Source: Callaeas wilsoni
Taxonomy: Eukaryota > Chordata > Aves > Passeriformes > Callaeidae
Length of the DNA stretch: 64,000 bases
Direction: 5' to 3'
Assembly: GCA_013398955.1 (NCBI GenBank)
Contig: VWPU01003192.1
Span: forward strand, 248,001-312,000
The notes below the pieces were generated by a model that saw only the letters and a list, made by a program, of their open reading frames with translations, had not been told where the DNA came from and searched no databases. Both the position numbers and the translations under genes were made by a program. Positions 38,371 to 50,369 of the stretch are shown in pieces; the stretch's first letter is position 1; each line of letters starts with the position of its first letter.

Positions 38371-40527
38371 TCCTCGGAATTATTATTATTCCTGTTGCAC
38401 AACAGGGGATTTTTACTTGGTTGTCTTCTTTTTAAAAAAAGCCAACATGATCTGAATAGGTCTTTAAACCCCTTGCTGCTTGACGGTTGCTTTTCGCCTT
38501 ACTCTGAGCATTTCCCTGCACATATAATACCACCCTCCGTGAGTCATCTCACCTATTCCCATGCCTGCTGGCATTTTGACCTCTTCCAGATGCAGCTTTC
38601 TTCATCCCATCACTAGGATTCCCATCCCTCACACCTGCTTTCTCAGTTAGCACTGCCAAGCGGGGAAGCAATTGACTTGCCTGATTGCCCAGAGCAGCCT
38701 GGCATCGCTTCCCTTGTCTCACTAACAGGTCTGCAGTGCTGTTCCCTTAGCTTCCTTTTCTCCAGGAGGACTTTTCTAGATTCTGTCTGTCTTGAGGTGA
38801 CCAAGTATGAGCCGGCTGCACTCCAACCCTCCCGTTGCAGCTGACAGATGGAGGGGCGCTCCTCAGGACCTCCAGAAGTAAGACCTTTTCAGTTTTTGCA
38901 TCCTCTCATGAGTCTACTTCATTAAACAGCATCTGTAAGTGCATATTAATGGTCCAAACTGCATGAGCAAGGTGCTGAACAACCTGCAAGGCTTCGTCTG
39001 TCTTTTGACTGAAGAAACCAGCCAGACAAATCCCAGGATTGCCATGTTGTGTTGGACCTTTCTTTTGCCCCTCCTTATATGGACTTTCCCCTTCTCTTTC
39101 TGGAGAGGAATAAAGCAGTGCTGGCTTATCTGGGGATTGTCATTTTTTCCCACTGACTGGAAGCATTTTGTAAAATCTTCTATAGGAAAAGACTGTTTTT
39201 TTCTTGCTGGCGATCACACTAATGCACACTGCTGCTTTCTTGTAATGTCTTGATAAAAGATATTTTAGCCCTGGGAATGCTCATTTACTGGAGCAGAAAT
39301 ACCAATAAGGCATCACCTTAGGTAATGGTCATAGCAATGTAGGTCAGTGGGTGAAGCAAGAATGCTCGTGGATAATTTAACTCCCTACACGGGCACACTT
39401 TGGCCAGGGAGTGAAAGAGTACTTTAAATAAGGATAGTCCATTGACTCTTAGGTAGTTTTCTGCACAGATAAGCAGAAGATTGACATGCCAGGGTCAAAG
39501 CACAGTCTTTTGCTCCTCAAACTGGCATAATTTAAGAGTGAGGGAATGCAAAGGGAAAGCACCATGCTGGATTGCCTGACAGTAACTTATCTAAGAGCTC
39601 AGCTGGGAGAATATTTCAGGGTAAATACTTTCTTCAATGCATTTGCCTCTTTTCCATTTGGAAATTGTATATAAACATGTTTTTGCAAGACTGTTTGTCA
39701 TTCAGAATGATTTACATTGAGTGAAACTCAAGTTTAGGCCCATTCACAGGAAGCTCATTGCAGCTTTTCACAGAAGAAATTCAGTCTGATCCAATTTAAC
39801 ACAGAGATCACAAGGCGTGCCTTCTTGCCTCAATTGGATAATTCTTTGATTTAGTTTTTTGATGTGAATATCAATTATTCATTTGAATTTTAACATTCTA
39901 GTAGTACTTGATGCTATTATAATGGTATATGCTGTTTCGGCAAATATTTCTGTACAGATATTACTTGTGAGAAAATTTACAGCGTGAAAATTAAAACCAA
40001 GGAAATGCAGAGTTCCTTTCAAAATACAGATGAATATTCATAAAAGCATTACAGTATTTGCCTCTCTCTGATGTTTAGTGTTGTTCACTCATCCAAAGCT
40101 GGAAGGATATAAGCTGAGACATGATACTTCAAGAGAGCAGTTAAATGAGGAACTGGGGAGATTAAGTTATAAGTTATAAGATGATTGTAAAACTCCTGGA
40201 CATTTTGGGGCTGCAAAGCCTTTTTGAAAGATGAGAGAAAATACCACTGGGTGTAATGTACAAAACTAGCTCAGAAAACAGGATGTTCAGATTCAAATTA
40301 CTTCAAGAGCCCTGGTTCAACTCTACCTTGCAAACAGGAGTCTGTGGAGCATATTGAGATAACAGAAATTTCAGTAAGCTAGAAGTAGCCTACTTCTGAC
40401 AACATGCAGAAGTCTACATTGGAGCCTGATACAACAATGGAAGGGTGAAATACTTTATAGGAAAAAAAAATTCAGGAGGAAATTATACATCCAAATCTCT
40501 CAGGCGGCTGCTTTCACAAGAGGTGAC
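38371..40527. other. Sequence without a recognisable gene
   Basis: No repeat or gene recognised. A 104-codon plus-strand frame (38939-39253) overlaps a 79-codon minus-strand frame and has no domain. 39830-39960 is AT-rich. Confidence 0.42.
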
Positions 40528-41133
40528 TTAGTTGACCAACCAGGAGCATAGCTCTAATGGCAAAGCCGTGCAGGAATGTATTGACTGTACAGTTTTGAAG
40601 CATTTGGTGGTTTTCTGGTCCCTGATTTTTATTTTGTTCTTCTTTGTTTTCTTCTGCCTACGATAAAGTGTTTGTGGCAGTCTCCCAAATGCAAAGGGGT
40701 TATATGCATCCCACAGACAACTCAAGAGGCTTGACAAAGTCAAATGCAGTAAGACTTTACTAGGGTCGCACTCTGGAATTGTCAGCATTTTGAGCCCAAA
40801 GTGGTAAAAGTGAAATAATTGTGTAATTAAACACTTGGTTAAACCCCTTGGAAACCAGCAGCTGGGGGAATGTCTAATCATAGTTACCTGCTCTAATATA
40901 GTTGCAAGAAAACAAATGAGTGGCTCTGATTTCTCACATGTATGGGGGAGTTGATACCATAGCAGTTTCACCTCTACACCCCAAAGATGGAGCACAGGCA
41001 CCCAGGAGGAGCAGAGCTGCCTCACCTCTTCTTGTTCTTCTGGAAATATTATGTATCTGCAGGAGAAACTTCTGCAAGAACAGAGATGCTGAAAAAAGAG
41101 AGGAAGCAAAAAGCAGACTAACAAAGAACACAT
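40528..41133 (-). other. 201-codon open frame, function unknown, probably non-coding
   Basis: This is the longest open frame in the window. It begins with a hydrophobic MCSLLVCFLLPLFFQH, is rich in Leu, Cys and Ser, and has a Lys-rich patch (YRRQKKTKKNKIK) near residues 156-168. The hydrophobic start could be read as a signal peptide or a membrane segment, but it is simply the complement of a purine-rich stretch. I recognise no domain or motif. Other frames in the same interval are also rather open (90 codons plus; 65 codons minus), which suggests low stop density rather than selection. No promoter or polyadenylation context supports a gene. Confidence 0.12.
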
Positions 41134-43279
41134 ATGACAGGTATAGAAGGATGGGCAGAACAGCTTCAGAGAAAAAGCCTGGAGAGTTTTAGTGTTGAGT
41201 GCTAGTTCAAAGAGATTCTTTGCTCACCGTGCTGTGTTTTTTTTGTTGTTGTTTGATTCCTGCCGTAGTCAGGGAAAGCAGATTAGAATGCATAACGGAT
41301 ATCTAGTTTCAGCATGGATTTCCCTTTCTACCATACAGCACTTCATTTGACTGTTTGGATGAGTTCTCAAGTTAACCTCCTTGGAAACTGAAGGAAATGC
41401 AACTACTGTCCTCCACACAAGAGAGTCACAAGAATCCATTAATTTCCTTTATGTAACCAAGCAGGTGACTTGAAAATTTCCAGCTGGTGTGTTTGAACCT
41501 CATTCTGCCCTGAATTTAGGATGAAGCTGCCTCAAACCCCTGCTTCGCTCAGTGTTTCATCAGGTGACGTTTTGAAAGCTGCTTTTTCACGACACTGAGT
41601 TAAATTTGCAATAAACCAGTCATTCTTCAGGAGATCAAACACATTAAAAATAATATAAAAAAGGATCTCCTGAGATCCAAAGATGTAGGCATTATTTTGA
41701 TCCTATGAATTTGTATCTGTATTTCTTCAATGTCCTTTTCCCAAGGTTTCTATTTCTTACCCCTCTATTTAAGTCTGAGGGATGCAGGAAAAGCTACCCC
41801 TTCACCTTCTCTCTTCACACAATAAATACTGAATGAAGTTCATACTGCAAGCATTGGCAGTAGAATCTCTCGCTCCCCAGCAAAAGAGATTAAAAGTGTC
41901 TCTTGGCACATCTCATCGGGGGACTTCTTTTATCCCTTGAACCAACAGAAGCTTTGGATCAACAAAAAGGACGGAAGCAGGTGTGTTTTTACCTCATGCC
42001 AATCTATCCTACTCTCCATCTTCAGAAAATTGTTCTTTAGCTCTCCAAAGGATACTCAGCACTTGGGTAACTATTTGTTTCTGCTTTATCTTGACAGTAC
42101 AAACCAGAACAACAATAACCCTGGATGCAGAAGGACTCAAAATCACCTATGCTTTTATTATTATTATTTCATATACATGATATATTGTATTAAAAATCCA
42201 CACAAACTGTCATGTTATCAGATATGAAGCAGTACTCTTCTTCAAGGTTATGTTTAGCATTTCTCAAATGCAGCTTTTAATCAGAAATTTCTGGCTGTCC
42301 AGAAAAAAGTATCTCTTCAGTGGATATTCGCTTATCTTTAAGAAAGGTCTTTCTTGAACCATAGTTTCACACACACTCTAAGACTTTGAAAGAGTGGTTT
42401 AACCTTCTGTCCCTTCCCACAGTCACTCATTTACACGTTACACTTCCAAGCCTATGTTGGCAGGGCTGTTTAGGGGTTTTGCACTGAACTAGATAGAGGA
42501 ACTAGGGAGCACATGATAGGGAACTGCTTTTTTTCATTGGCAGTGCTAACCATTCAAATGGTACATGGGATTATGGCTACAGTGCATTTTCTTGGGCTGA
42601 CATAAAGACAAACTTGCAGCTTGTTCTTGCTGTGCTCTAGTCTTATCTGACATGAATAAGCACAACTCCAAAGCCATACTGTGTTTCCACATTAATGTAA
42701 CTGCTGAAAGACAGGATATGGGATCTGTCCTGCAGCAGAGTGGGAACAGTTCTTCTGGGTTTTACTTTTTGGTTTTCTTTGGGTTCTGATTTGTTTTTTT
42801 TTTTTAATTTTGTGGAGCAAAGCAGCAATTTCCCACCCTACTGTCCCAAAAGAAATGCTTTTGAATCAGCAAAGATCTGGCTGTTCTCCCAGATTTGTGT
42901 TCTTCTCTTTTTTTGTGTTTCTCTTTCAGTTACTTATTTTTGTTTCCTAACCTGCCATAACCTATTTCCATACTTCTAAAATCACTTAAGAAAGAGCGAT
43001 CTCCCCCTCACTCCTTCCCACTGCCTACATCCCCAACCTGTTGCTGGAATCTCAAATCCTCAAGTATTAGAAAAGGAGAGGCTTTTTTTTTCACAGCTAA
43101 ATTAACACCAATCTGCTCTTGTTAGCTTGACGTTCTCCTGAGAGCAGCCATACAACCTCTTCATTTCATTTCCCCTTCTCTTGCTGCTTAAGAAGTAGCA
43201 CATCCTCACACCAGAGACACTTGTGTGAATCAATTTGCAGTGACCAGCTTAAATGTCTCCTGGGCCACTCAAGCTTTTT

Positions 43280-43504
43280 TCATTTGGATTTGTAGAGTGA
43301 AGAAATAGCTACCTTGTGATGGCTGTAAAAGAAGCCTGATGAGGGACAGAGGTGAAGCGCTTGTGTTGGCACACCGTGCTTGCTCCTCAAGTCAGCTTCC
43401 ACTGCCTCAGTGGGAGCATCATCAGGCCTGCTAAGCATGTCTAAAACATTAATCTTTTTTATGATCCTTCCAGTTTTCTTCATACACATTGGACATTTGG
43501 GCAT
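43280..43504 (-). other. 74-codon open frame with a CPMC motif, unrecognised
   Basis: The frame begins MPKCPMCMKKTGRIIKK and contains a second Cys-Pro later (ALHLCPSSG) and an HH pair, which superficially resembles zinc-binding spacing. A donor-like CACAAG|GTAGCT occurs near its end, but no clear acceptor is present upstream. I cannot match it to any zinc-finger or RING family, and the cysteine spacing fits none that I know. Chance is the most likely explanation. Confidence 0.08.
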
Positions 43505-43584
43505 TTGTGTAGAAAAGCAGACTGATTTCTTGCCTCAGGACCAGTTCCATGCCAGTAATCCTTGCCAAACTTGACACAAGCAAG

Positions 43585-43629
43585 GGTGAAATCCTGGCCC
43601 AGCTAAAGTCAATAGCAAAGCTCCCATGA
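43585..43629. repeat. Ancient amniote repeat fragment
   Basis: The sequence resembles GGTGAAATCCTGGCCCCAYTGAAGTCAATGGCAAARCTCCCAT, a motif I know to be widespread in turtle, crocodile and bird DNA as the end of an old interspersed repeat. Matching is by eye over about 45 bases with several mismatches. Shorter echoes occur at about 8770-8790 (CCATTGACTTTATGGAG) and 31262-31281 (GCAGAATTTGGCCCAAGG). Confidence 0.45.
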
Positions 43630-46600
43630 GAGTGAGAGTCCAGATCATACCGTCAGCTTTTTGCACAAGAACCAACCTTCTCACGCCTGCTTGTCTGTGG
43701 GGATGTCTGTTGAAAGAGATATTCCTTCCTCATGGAGGAGAAAGGGCTGAAAGGCGAGTAAAACAAGGCCAGTGTGGAGAGGATCTTAAATGTGATGTTA
43801 GAGCTTTTAAAGATGATCTTTCTGTTTGAAAGGTGTGTTATAAACGTAGCTGACAGCTGCAAAGCTCCCCCAGGTATCCTCACCACCCCTAGAATGACAT
43901 AACAAGTTGTAAAAAGCAATTTGTGCATTCTCTCTCTCTGTCTTTTCTCCAGTGAGTATTTCCTGGAGAGGAAATAACCTTAAACAAATGCAGAATCTCT
44001 GAAAATCACACCTGCAGGGGAGGACCTATCTAACCTCCTGGGTGATTATTCTTTAAATAAATTTTAAAAAAGGGTCATGCTTTTTTTTTTTCTTAACCAT
44101 AGAAGAACCTCAGTATAATCACATAACCATAAACCAGTTTCTTACGGGCCTCACTGTCAAGCTGCTGCACTAGCAGCTATCCAATTACTCACTAAATGTC
44201 TGCAAATCCTTTGGTCTGTTCGAGATGATTTGCAGTAGGTTGCAGACTCCAGGTTACTATGTCTTGCTGGAGAAATAAAAGTCTTCGTTGTCACAGTTTT
44301 GCTGACTCTTTTTCAACATTGCGTTCTGTCATTTCACTACACCCCAAAGATGAAAGTAAAATACAAAATAACATCTTCTGAGATTTTAGTGTCTTCTTGG
44401 CTCTAAAATATCCTGAGGGCAGGGAGAGGGGAACTGCAATATAATCACAACAGCATTTTCATGATAGAAACTCTGGAGATTGTAAAAACAATAAAAAAGG
44501 TCAAAGCTGCTGGTAACATTGATCTCCTTTAGCTGCAGTTTTGGGTGAGCTGAAGACACTGTTCTATGGCTGGAGAATCCTCTACATTCCCAGAGAAGTT
44601 AATAGAGAGCATAAGATTTTCATGTCCAACCCTCACTCTCTGGTAGGAATAAACAGCAGTAGTTATTTCCTTGTTCTTTGTCTAGGCTGTGCAATCACAT
44701 ACAAAAAGCTCACATGCTCTACACTTGCAGTAATTTAAACTTTGGGGGCTGCTGGTTTTGTTTGAAGCCACATATTCCCACTAACAGTAATCAGAAATAT
44801 ACCCGCTATCAAAGGCAGAATATTCCCCTCTCTGTCCAGCAGATTGGTTTACTGCAAGAAAACTACCTGCACAAGCAAATATCCCAGACATGTCAGACTT
44901 CTAACAGAGCTATGAATTCTGGTAACAGTCAGAGGTAGAACATTAATAATCAGAACCATAAAACAAATCTAAAAACTGCAGAATAATAATAAAAAAAGAT
45001 ATTTATAGAGGCAACGCAGGAGATGCAATAGTAAAAGAGCCTCCCTCTGGATCGTCAATTCATGAGTTCTGTGATCCTGAATAACGGGCATGCTTCCAAA
45101 CGATAAAATAAAACACATCAACTATTCAAAATCACTAACTTTCCTCTTGCGTTCCTTAAAGGTGAATTGCAGCAAATGTATAAATTTTAGTGTGCAGTAA
45201 CTTGTGTGCATTTTACTACCATAGGAAGTGAATTCCACAGTATTTATTGGAAATCATTATCTTCCTCTGCCTTTTAAAATTTAATTTAAAATTTGTCACA
45301 GCAGCAGCAAAGCTGACATAGCCTAATACTGGTGATGGAGTGATACTTTCTGAAAGGACTCCATGGGAAGATCTGCCATGATTTGCCAATAACATCTGTA
45401 ATGATATTTTCCTATCAAAAATCAGAACTTCCAAAATAAAATAATTAAATGCTTGTGTCTAAAAAGGACTTATGGACAGGGATCATGACCAGTAACAGAA
45501 GATCTCTAACTGATCTAAGCAGCAACATCAAAAAAATCAAGCCTCCATGGAAGCAAAACACTCTGCCCTATTTTCAGTCTTATTGGTTAATTAATTCTTT
45601 AATTCTTTATAATAATTTCATTTGGGACTCTGAGAGCAGATGTAACCACTTGCTCAATTATGGAGTGTTTCACACCTGCTCTAGACAGACAGAAGAGGCA
45701 AGCAGGTGAAAATCAAGCTTCTGCCTATTCTAATCAAGGCATTTTTTGGCAGAATGAGCATTTTTTATTATTCCAAAACACTCCTGCTGGTAAAAATCTC
45801 CCCACCACCTTGACTAACATGCATGTTTCTTAACATGGGGAAATAAGGCTTTTGCTATTAGAATTGTGTCAAACATCTAAGGGTCATAACTATAATGCAT
45901 TATATATACAGCTCAGGATATGCTTGATAAAAGAAAACTAACAATCAAAGAGGGATGTTGTCAAATGCACATGAAATATGAATCTGAGTTTTTGGATATG
46001 CACACATGCATTTGTCTGTTTCACTGTAGGTGGACAGGCAAATATGAAGTGTTCTTACCTGACCATCATTAACCAACTCATTTTCCATAGGTGCTGGGGT
46101 AGAAATGCTTATTGTTAAGTTGAATATTGTTTTCATTTCAGCCTAAGGAGTGGTGAGGTTTTTCTCTTGTGACCTCTTTCACATGATCCCATGCTGATTT
46201 GAGTAAATGGAATTTCACCATGAGTTTCATGAAGGCCCAAATATCTTTCCAGGGGCCTTCTGACAAGAGATAAGCTATGATTGCTTCTTTCAATGTTATC
46301 AGATCTGTCTCCTGCAATCCACATCTGTTTATGGAATAAGTTCACCTGGTAATTGGTTATTATTTCATACAGACTTACTGAGAGAGACTGGGTTCAGACA
46401 CTATTGTATTTGTAGTGCCTTCAGATCAGGCTTCAGGACTGTGGACCTCTGACCTAACTGCAAATAATGTTAAGGAAAAGCCAAAAAAGTAATGCTATTA
46501 AATGCAGAGAAATGACAAAAACAGCAACATATGGCACATATGTAACTACTAAGTATCTACCAAGAAATCCTTGGTCTAGCACGATAAATCCTTAATCCAG

Positions 46601-48011
46601 AGATACCCCCAAAAGAGAGCCCCTAAATAACCTTGTAATAAGAATTCCATACTAAAGAATGGGCTCTAACAGTCTCTAATCCATTTGGAGCCCTCTTCAG
46701 TATTTGCTCCTGTCTAGCAGGAGCAGTTAGAATACCAAAATGTATATGCAACTGTTTAGTCTCTTAAAATCTTTAAACAATAATGGCACCACAAGCAAAT
46801 TGTGGCATTCAGCCTCAGATCCAGACAGACAAGGCTGAATGTGATCAAATTTAGACAGCTAAGTTGTATGTTCATATCAAATGTGTAAGGATCCCTATCT
46901 ATGATTTTCCATAAAAATGTGTAAAAGGCAAGCTCTGCCTGCTGAGTTGTAGCTCGTGTTTTAAGGAGGTAGACATGGGTTAGGCAGCTAACAGAGGAAA
47001 TGAAAGATTATTTATCATTTGATGTTTTATAAACTATTCTATAACAACCTGTAAAAATGTCAAACACAGAAAACCCTTCATTTGGTATTTCCATGCTGTG
47101 CTCTTGTGAGGAATCCAGCTCAGCAGGAACTTAAGCCTAACACCTTCAGATCTCCCAAGGTTTGGTTCCCTCTACTCCCACAAAAAAAAAGGAGCACAAC
47201 CAGATAATGATGGTAGAAAGCATTGTCATTTTTTCAAACTTCAGGCCTTATGGAAGAGCAGATCATAACAACCTCTCCCAGTTCATAACTAAAACAGCAA
47301 AAGAGGCAAACCTCTTTGTGTGTTTTGTAGAGTTTATTTCTTCAGGGCTCCAGCAGCTGTTTCCTTCCTTTGGTTTATTTTAAATTAACACCACAATTTC
47401 GTGAGGAAGTGCTCAGGTGTAAAATAAAACGGTAGCACAGTCCTTGTTTTTGATGCTGAAAGCAGTGAAAAACAGTAATAGGACTGGCAGATTCCCTAAC
47501 AAGTATCAAATCTATTTCACTACAAAAAGATATTGGCTTTTTTTCAGTTGTTGGTGATCATAGAGCCTACATGTTGGTGTCCCAAAAATTTCACTAAAAA
47601 CTTAAAGTGCCTAAAGCTCTCCATAAAGGTGTGTTGAGTAGGGATTTTCTTTATTGTGTGAATGTTAAAGAAGTAGTACACAGAGGTATTTTGCAGATGG
47701 GGCCAAAGTAGCAAAGTGATTTCACTGCTGGAATGTTTCTTTCTGTGTATGTTCCTTAATCGTACCTCAACTTTCCTTTAAGAGAAATAATTTGTTTATT
47801 TCAGGCAAAATCCAGAACTTAGTTCCAAAGATAAAACATGAATTTATTACAACTATGCTTTCGCTTCTATAAATGATGTAGTCTGAAAGCAGCTATCTGT
47901 TGCTTTGCTTTATGTAGAGGTGCTGTCCCATCCTTTAGTGATGTAAGCTGTCTTCAAGTCAGACTTCCACAGAGAAGTGGACATAGAGCACAGAGACATT
48001 TTCAGAAGCAA

Positions 48012-48639
48012 AGCTGGCCACAGGACAAGGGGTTAGTGAATGGGGTAACATCAGGCTGGTGATTGGTCACTAGTGGGGTTCCGCAGGGCTCCATCCTTGG
48101 CCCAGTTCTCCTCAACATCTTCAACTTGCACACAGGACTTGAAGGTAAGTGAGTAAGATTTCAGATCACACCAAATGAGAGGAGCTGTTGAAACCATTGA
48201 AGGTAGAGAAGCCCTGCAGAGAGACCTCAACAAAACAGAGGGCTGGGCAATTACCAACCCTATGAAGTTTAACAAAGACAAGTGCTGGATTCTGCAGTTG
48301 GGATGGGGAAACCCTGGATGTACACACAGAATGGGAACGAGAGACTAGAGAGCAGTGCCATAGAAAAGGACCAGGGGGTCCTGGTCTTTGGCAAGTTGAA
48401 CATGAGTCAGCAGTGCCCTGGCAGCCAAGAGGGCCAACCCTGTTCTGGTGGGCATCAGGCACCGCATCGCCAGCCAGGCAAGGGAGGGGATTGCCCCGCT
48501 CTGCTCTGCACTGGGGCAGCCTCACCTCAAGTCCTGGGTACAGTTTTGGGTGCCTCAATATGAAAAAGATATAAAACTATTAGAAAGCACCCAAAGGAGA
48601 GTTATGAAGATGGTGAAGGGCCTTGAATGGAAGCTGTAT
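48012..48639 (+). mobile_element. CR1 LINE, 5' part (split by LTR)
   Basis: Plus-strand CR1 covering the end of ORF2. GGGGTTCCGCAGGGCTCC at 48075 translates to GVPQGS and continues ILGPVLLNIFN, the reverse-transcriptase motif region of CR1 (compare GVPQGSVLGPLLFNIF). Further on come the conserved 'accagggggtcctggtcttt' and 'ccaaaggagagttatgaaga' blocks. The frame is broken, so the copy cannot encode an active enzyme. The 5' edge near 48012 is approximate. It resumes at 49091 after the inserted LTR. Confidence 0.92.
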
Positions 48640-49090
48640 TGATGCCTTAGGATTTTAGCTTTTTTATTTTCATTTCATATNATCCTGCAATTCTTTAATG
48701 TGTAACTCTGAGCTCCATGTAGAGTGTTAGCTACTGCTTTTCCCATTTTGGTCAGACACAACAATTCCTCTCTAGGCCTGAGAATCAAGGACACCTCACT
48801 GTCCCAGGCCCCGAGAAATGTAAACAACAGTAAGTTGGGGGGGGGAGCAAACTGGGAGAATGGGACTGCACTGCCTGAAGCTGTAATTGGACAATTAACC
48901 TCTGATATGTAAATGGACAAAACTTGTATCTGTCCGAAAACTGTGTGACTGTCGTCCATCCTGGGTGTAGTCTCTGTGAGACTCCTGCACTGCCCAAGGT
49001 GTACCCTGTGAAGGCCTTTCAATAAATACCTACCCTTTATCCTTTCACTCTGTCCAGCCTCTGTTCCAGGTCAGCCTCTCCAAGGCATCA
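48640..49090 (+). mobile_element. Solo LTR-like element, copy 2, inside CR1
   Basis: Bounded by TGATGCCTTAGG and CCAAGGCATCA, which give a 9-base perfect terminal inverted repeat (TGATGCCTT). AATAAA at 49021-49026 lies about 65 bases from the 3' end, as in an LTR with R and U5. It is closely related to 18993-19448. GTAT (48636-48639) and GTAG (49091-49094) may be a 4-base target duplication with one mismatch, which would suit an ERV1-type integrase. Position 48681 is an undetermined base. No internal viral genes are attached. Open frames across it (115 and 70 codons, minus) are non-coding. Confidence 0.85.
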
Positions 49091-49497
49091 GTAGGAGCAG
49101 CTGCTGAGGTCAGTTGGTCTGTTCAGCCTGGAGAAGAGGAGACTGAGAGGAGACCTCAGTGCAGTTACAACTTCCTCGTGAGGGTCAGAGGAGGGGCAGA
49201 CACTGATCTCTTCGCTGCGGTGACCAGTGACAGGACCTAAGGGAATGGCATGATGTTGGGTCAGGGGAGGTTTTGATTGGGTATTAGGAAAAGGTTCTTT
49301 ACCCAGAGGGTGGTTGAGCACTGGAACAGGCTCGCCAGGGAAGTGGTCATAGCACCAAGCTTGTTCAAGAAGAGTTTGGAAAAATATTCTCAGCACATAG
49401 TCTGATTCTTGGGCTGTCCTGTAAAGGTCCAGGAGTTGGACTTCGATGATCCCTGTGGTCCCTTCCAACTCAGAATATTCTGTGGTTCTGTGATTTT
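49091..49497 (+). mobile_element. CR1 LINE, 3' part (split by LTR)
   Basis: Continuation of the CR1 at 48012: 'ctgttcagcctggagaagag', 'gaccagtgacaggacctaag', 'attaggaaaaggttctttac', 'ggaacaggctcgccagggaa', 'tccaggagttggacttcgat', then the CR1 tail 'attctgtggttctgtgattt'. Once the LTR is removed the two parts join without loss, showing that the LTR landed in an already resident CR1. Confidence 0.93.
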
Positions 49498-50369
49498 CAA
49501 GTCTGCCAAATTAGGTGGGAAATTATATTTCCACTATGGCTGCCAACTTTGTCTCATTCCATTCCTGACAGGAAACCCAAAAAGTGGCATGACTGATCCC
49601 CAGAGCTTGTGAAAATGCAGGCACTTTTGATATGAGCCACCTGAATTGATGGCTCAAGCACTCCCAGGTGCTCAGTTGCCTAGTATGCCATTAGGCAGTT
49701 TATTACCCCAACAAGCCCACCTGGAGAGCCTGCCCACAGGCATTTCTTCAGGCCGCATCCTGCCAAATGGGATGGGATACTGATGCATTGGTCTTCCAGC
49801 CCCTGTGGAGACCACTGCCTTTTAACTGTGGGGGGGCAGGGGGTGGACTCGGACAAAAATTCATGTTGAGGGAAATGGACGGAAAGAAAAAAAATACTCG
49901 TTATCTTGCTATAATAAGGGAACCTTGAAATTTTGCTAGTTCTAGCCTAACACTGCTGCTGTCAAGTCCACTGCATCTGTTGGTTAATGAAACAAGAGAT
50001 GCCAAACCAGTTCTCTACCAAGGGTTACTTTGAAAATTTCCCAGAGGACAGCTGTGGGTCTTAGAGCACATTGCATCATGTTATCTTAGAGCATTGCATC
50101 ATATTTATTTTGGGCTGTGGAAAGAAATGCACTTAGAATTTGTTGTTTGGATCTAGGGATCTGCCAAATGCTCAAAAAGGAGAATCAGACCTCTGATACA
50201 GTGCTGCAAAAGCCACAAACATCAGGTACTAACTAGAACCTGAGTGGCAAAATAATAGAGTAATAAAAGTTACCAAATCCTACTTTGTTTTGATCCCTTT
50301 CCTCAAAAAATTTCAAGAATAATTTTCAAAGGTCATATGCCATGGAAATCAGAAGGCAATCCTCTGAGG
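49498..50369. other. Unique sequence between two transposable elements
   Basis: About 870 bases without recognisable genes or repeats. Confidence 0.45.

Larger units (their letters stand above)
41193..48011. other. Sequence without a recognisable gene
   Basis: AT-rich sequence with open frames of at most about 96 codons and no recognised protein. An old-repeat fragment at 43585-43629 and a Cys-containing minus-strand frame at 43280-43504 are noted separately. T-rich runs occur near 42795-42806 and 44081-44092. Confidence 0.42.

Noticed and set aside
48675..49022. 115-codon minus-strand frame
   Set aside because: It lies inside the ~450-bp LTR, antisense to it, and crosses the undetermined base at 48681.
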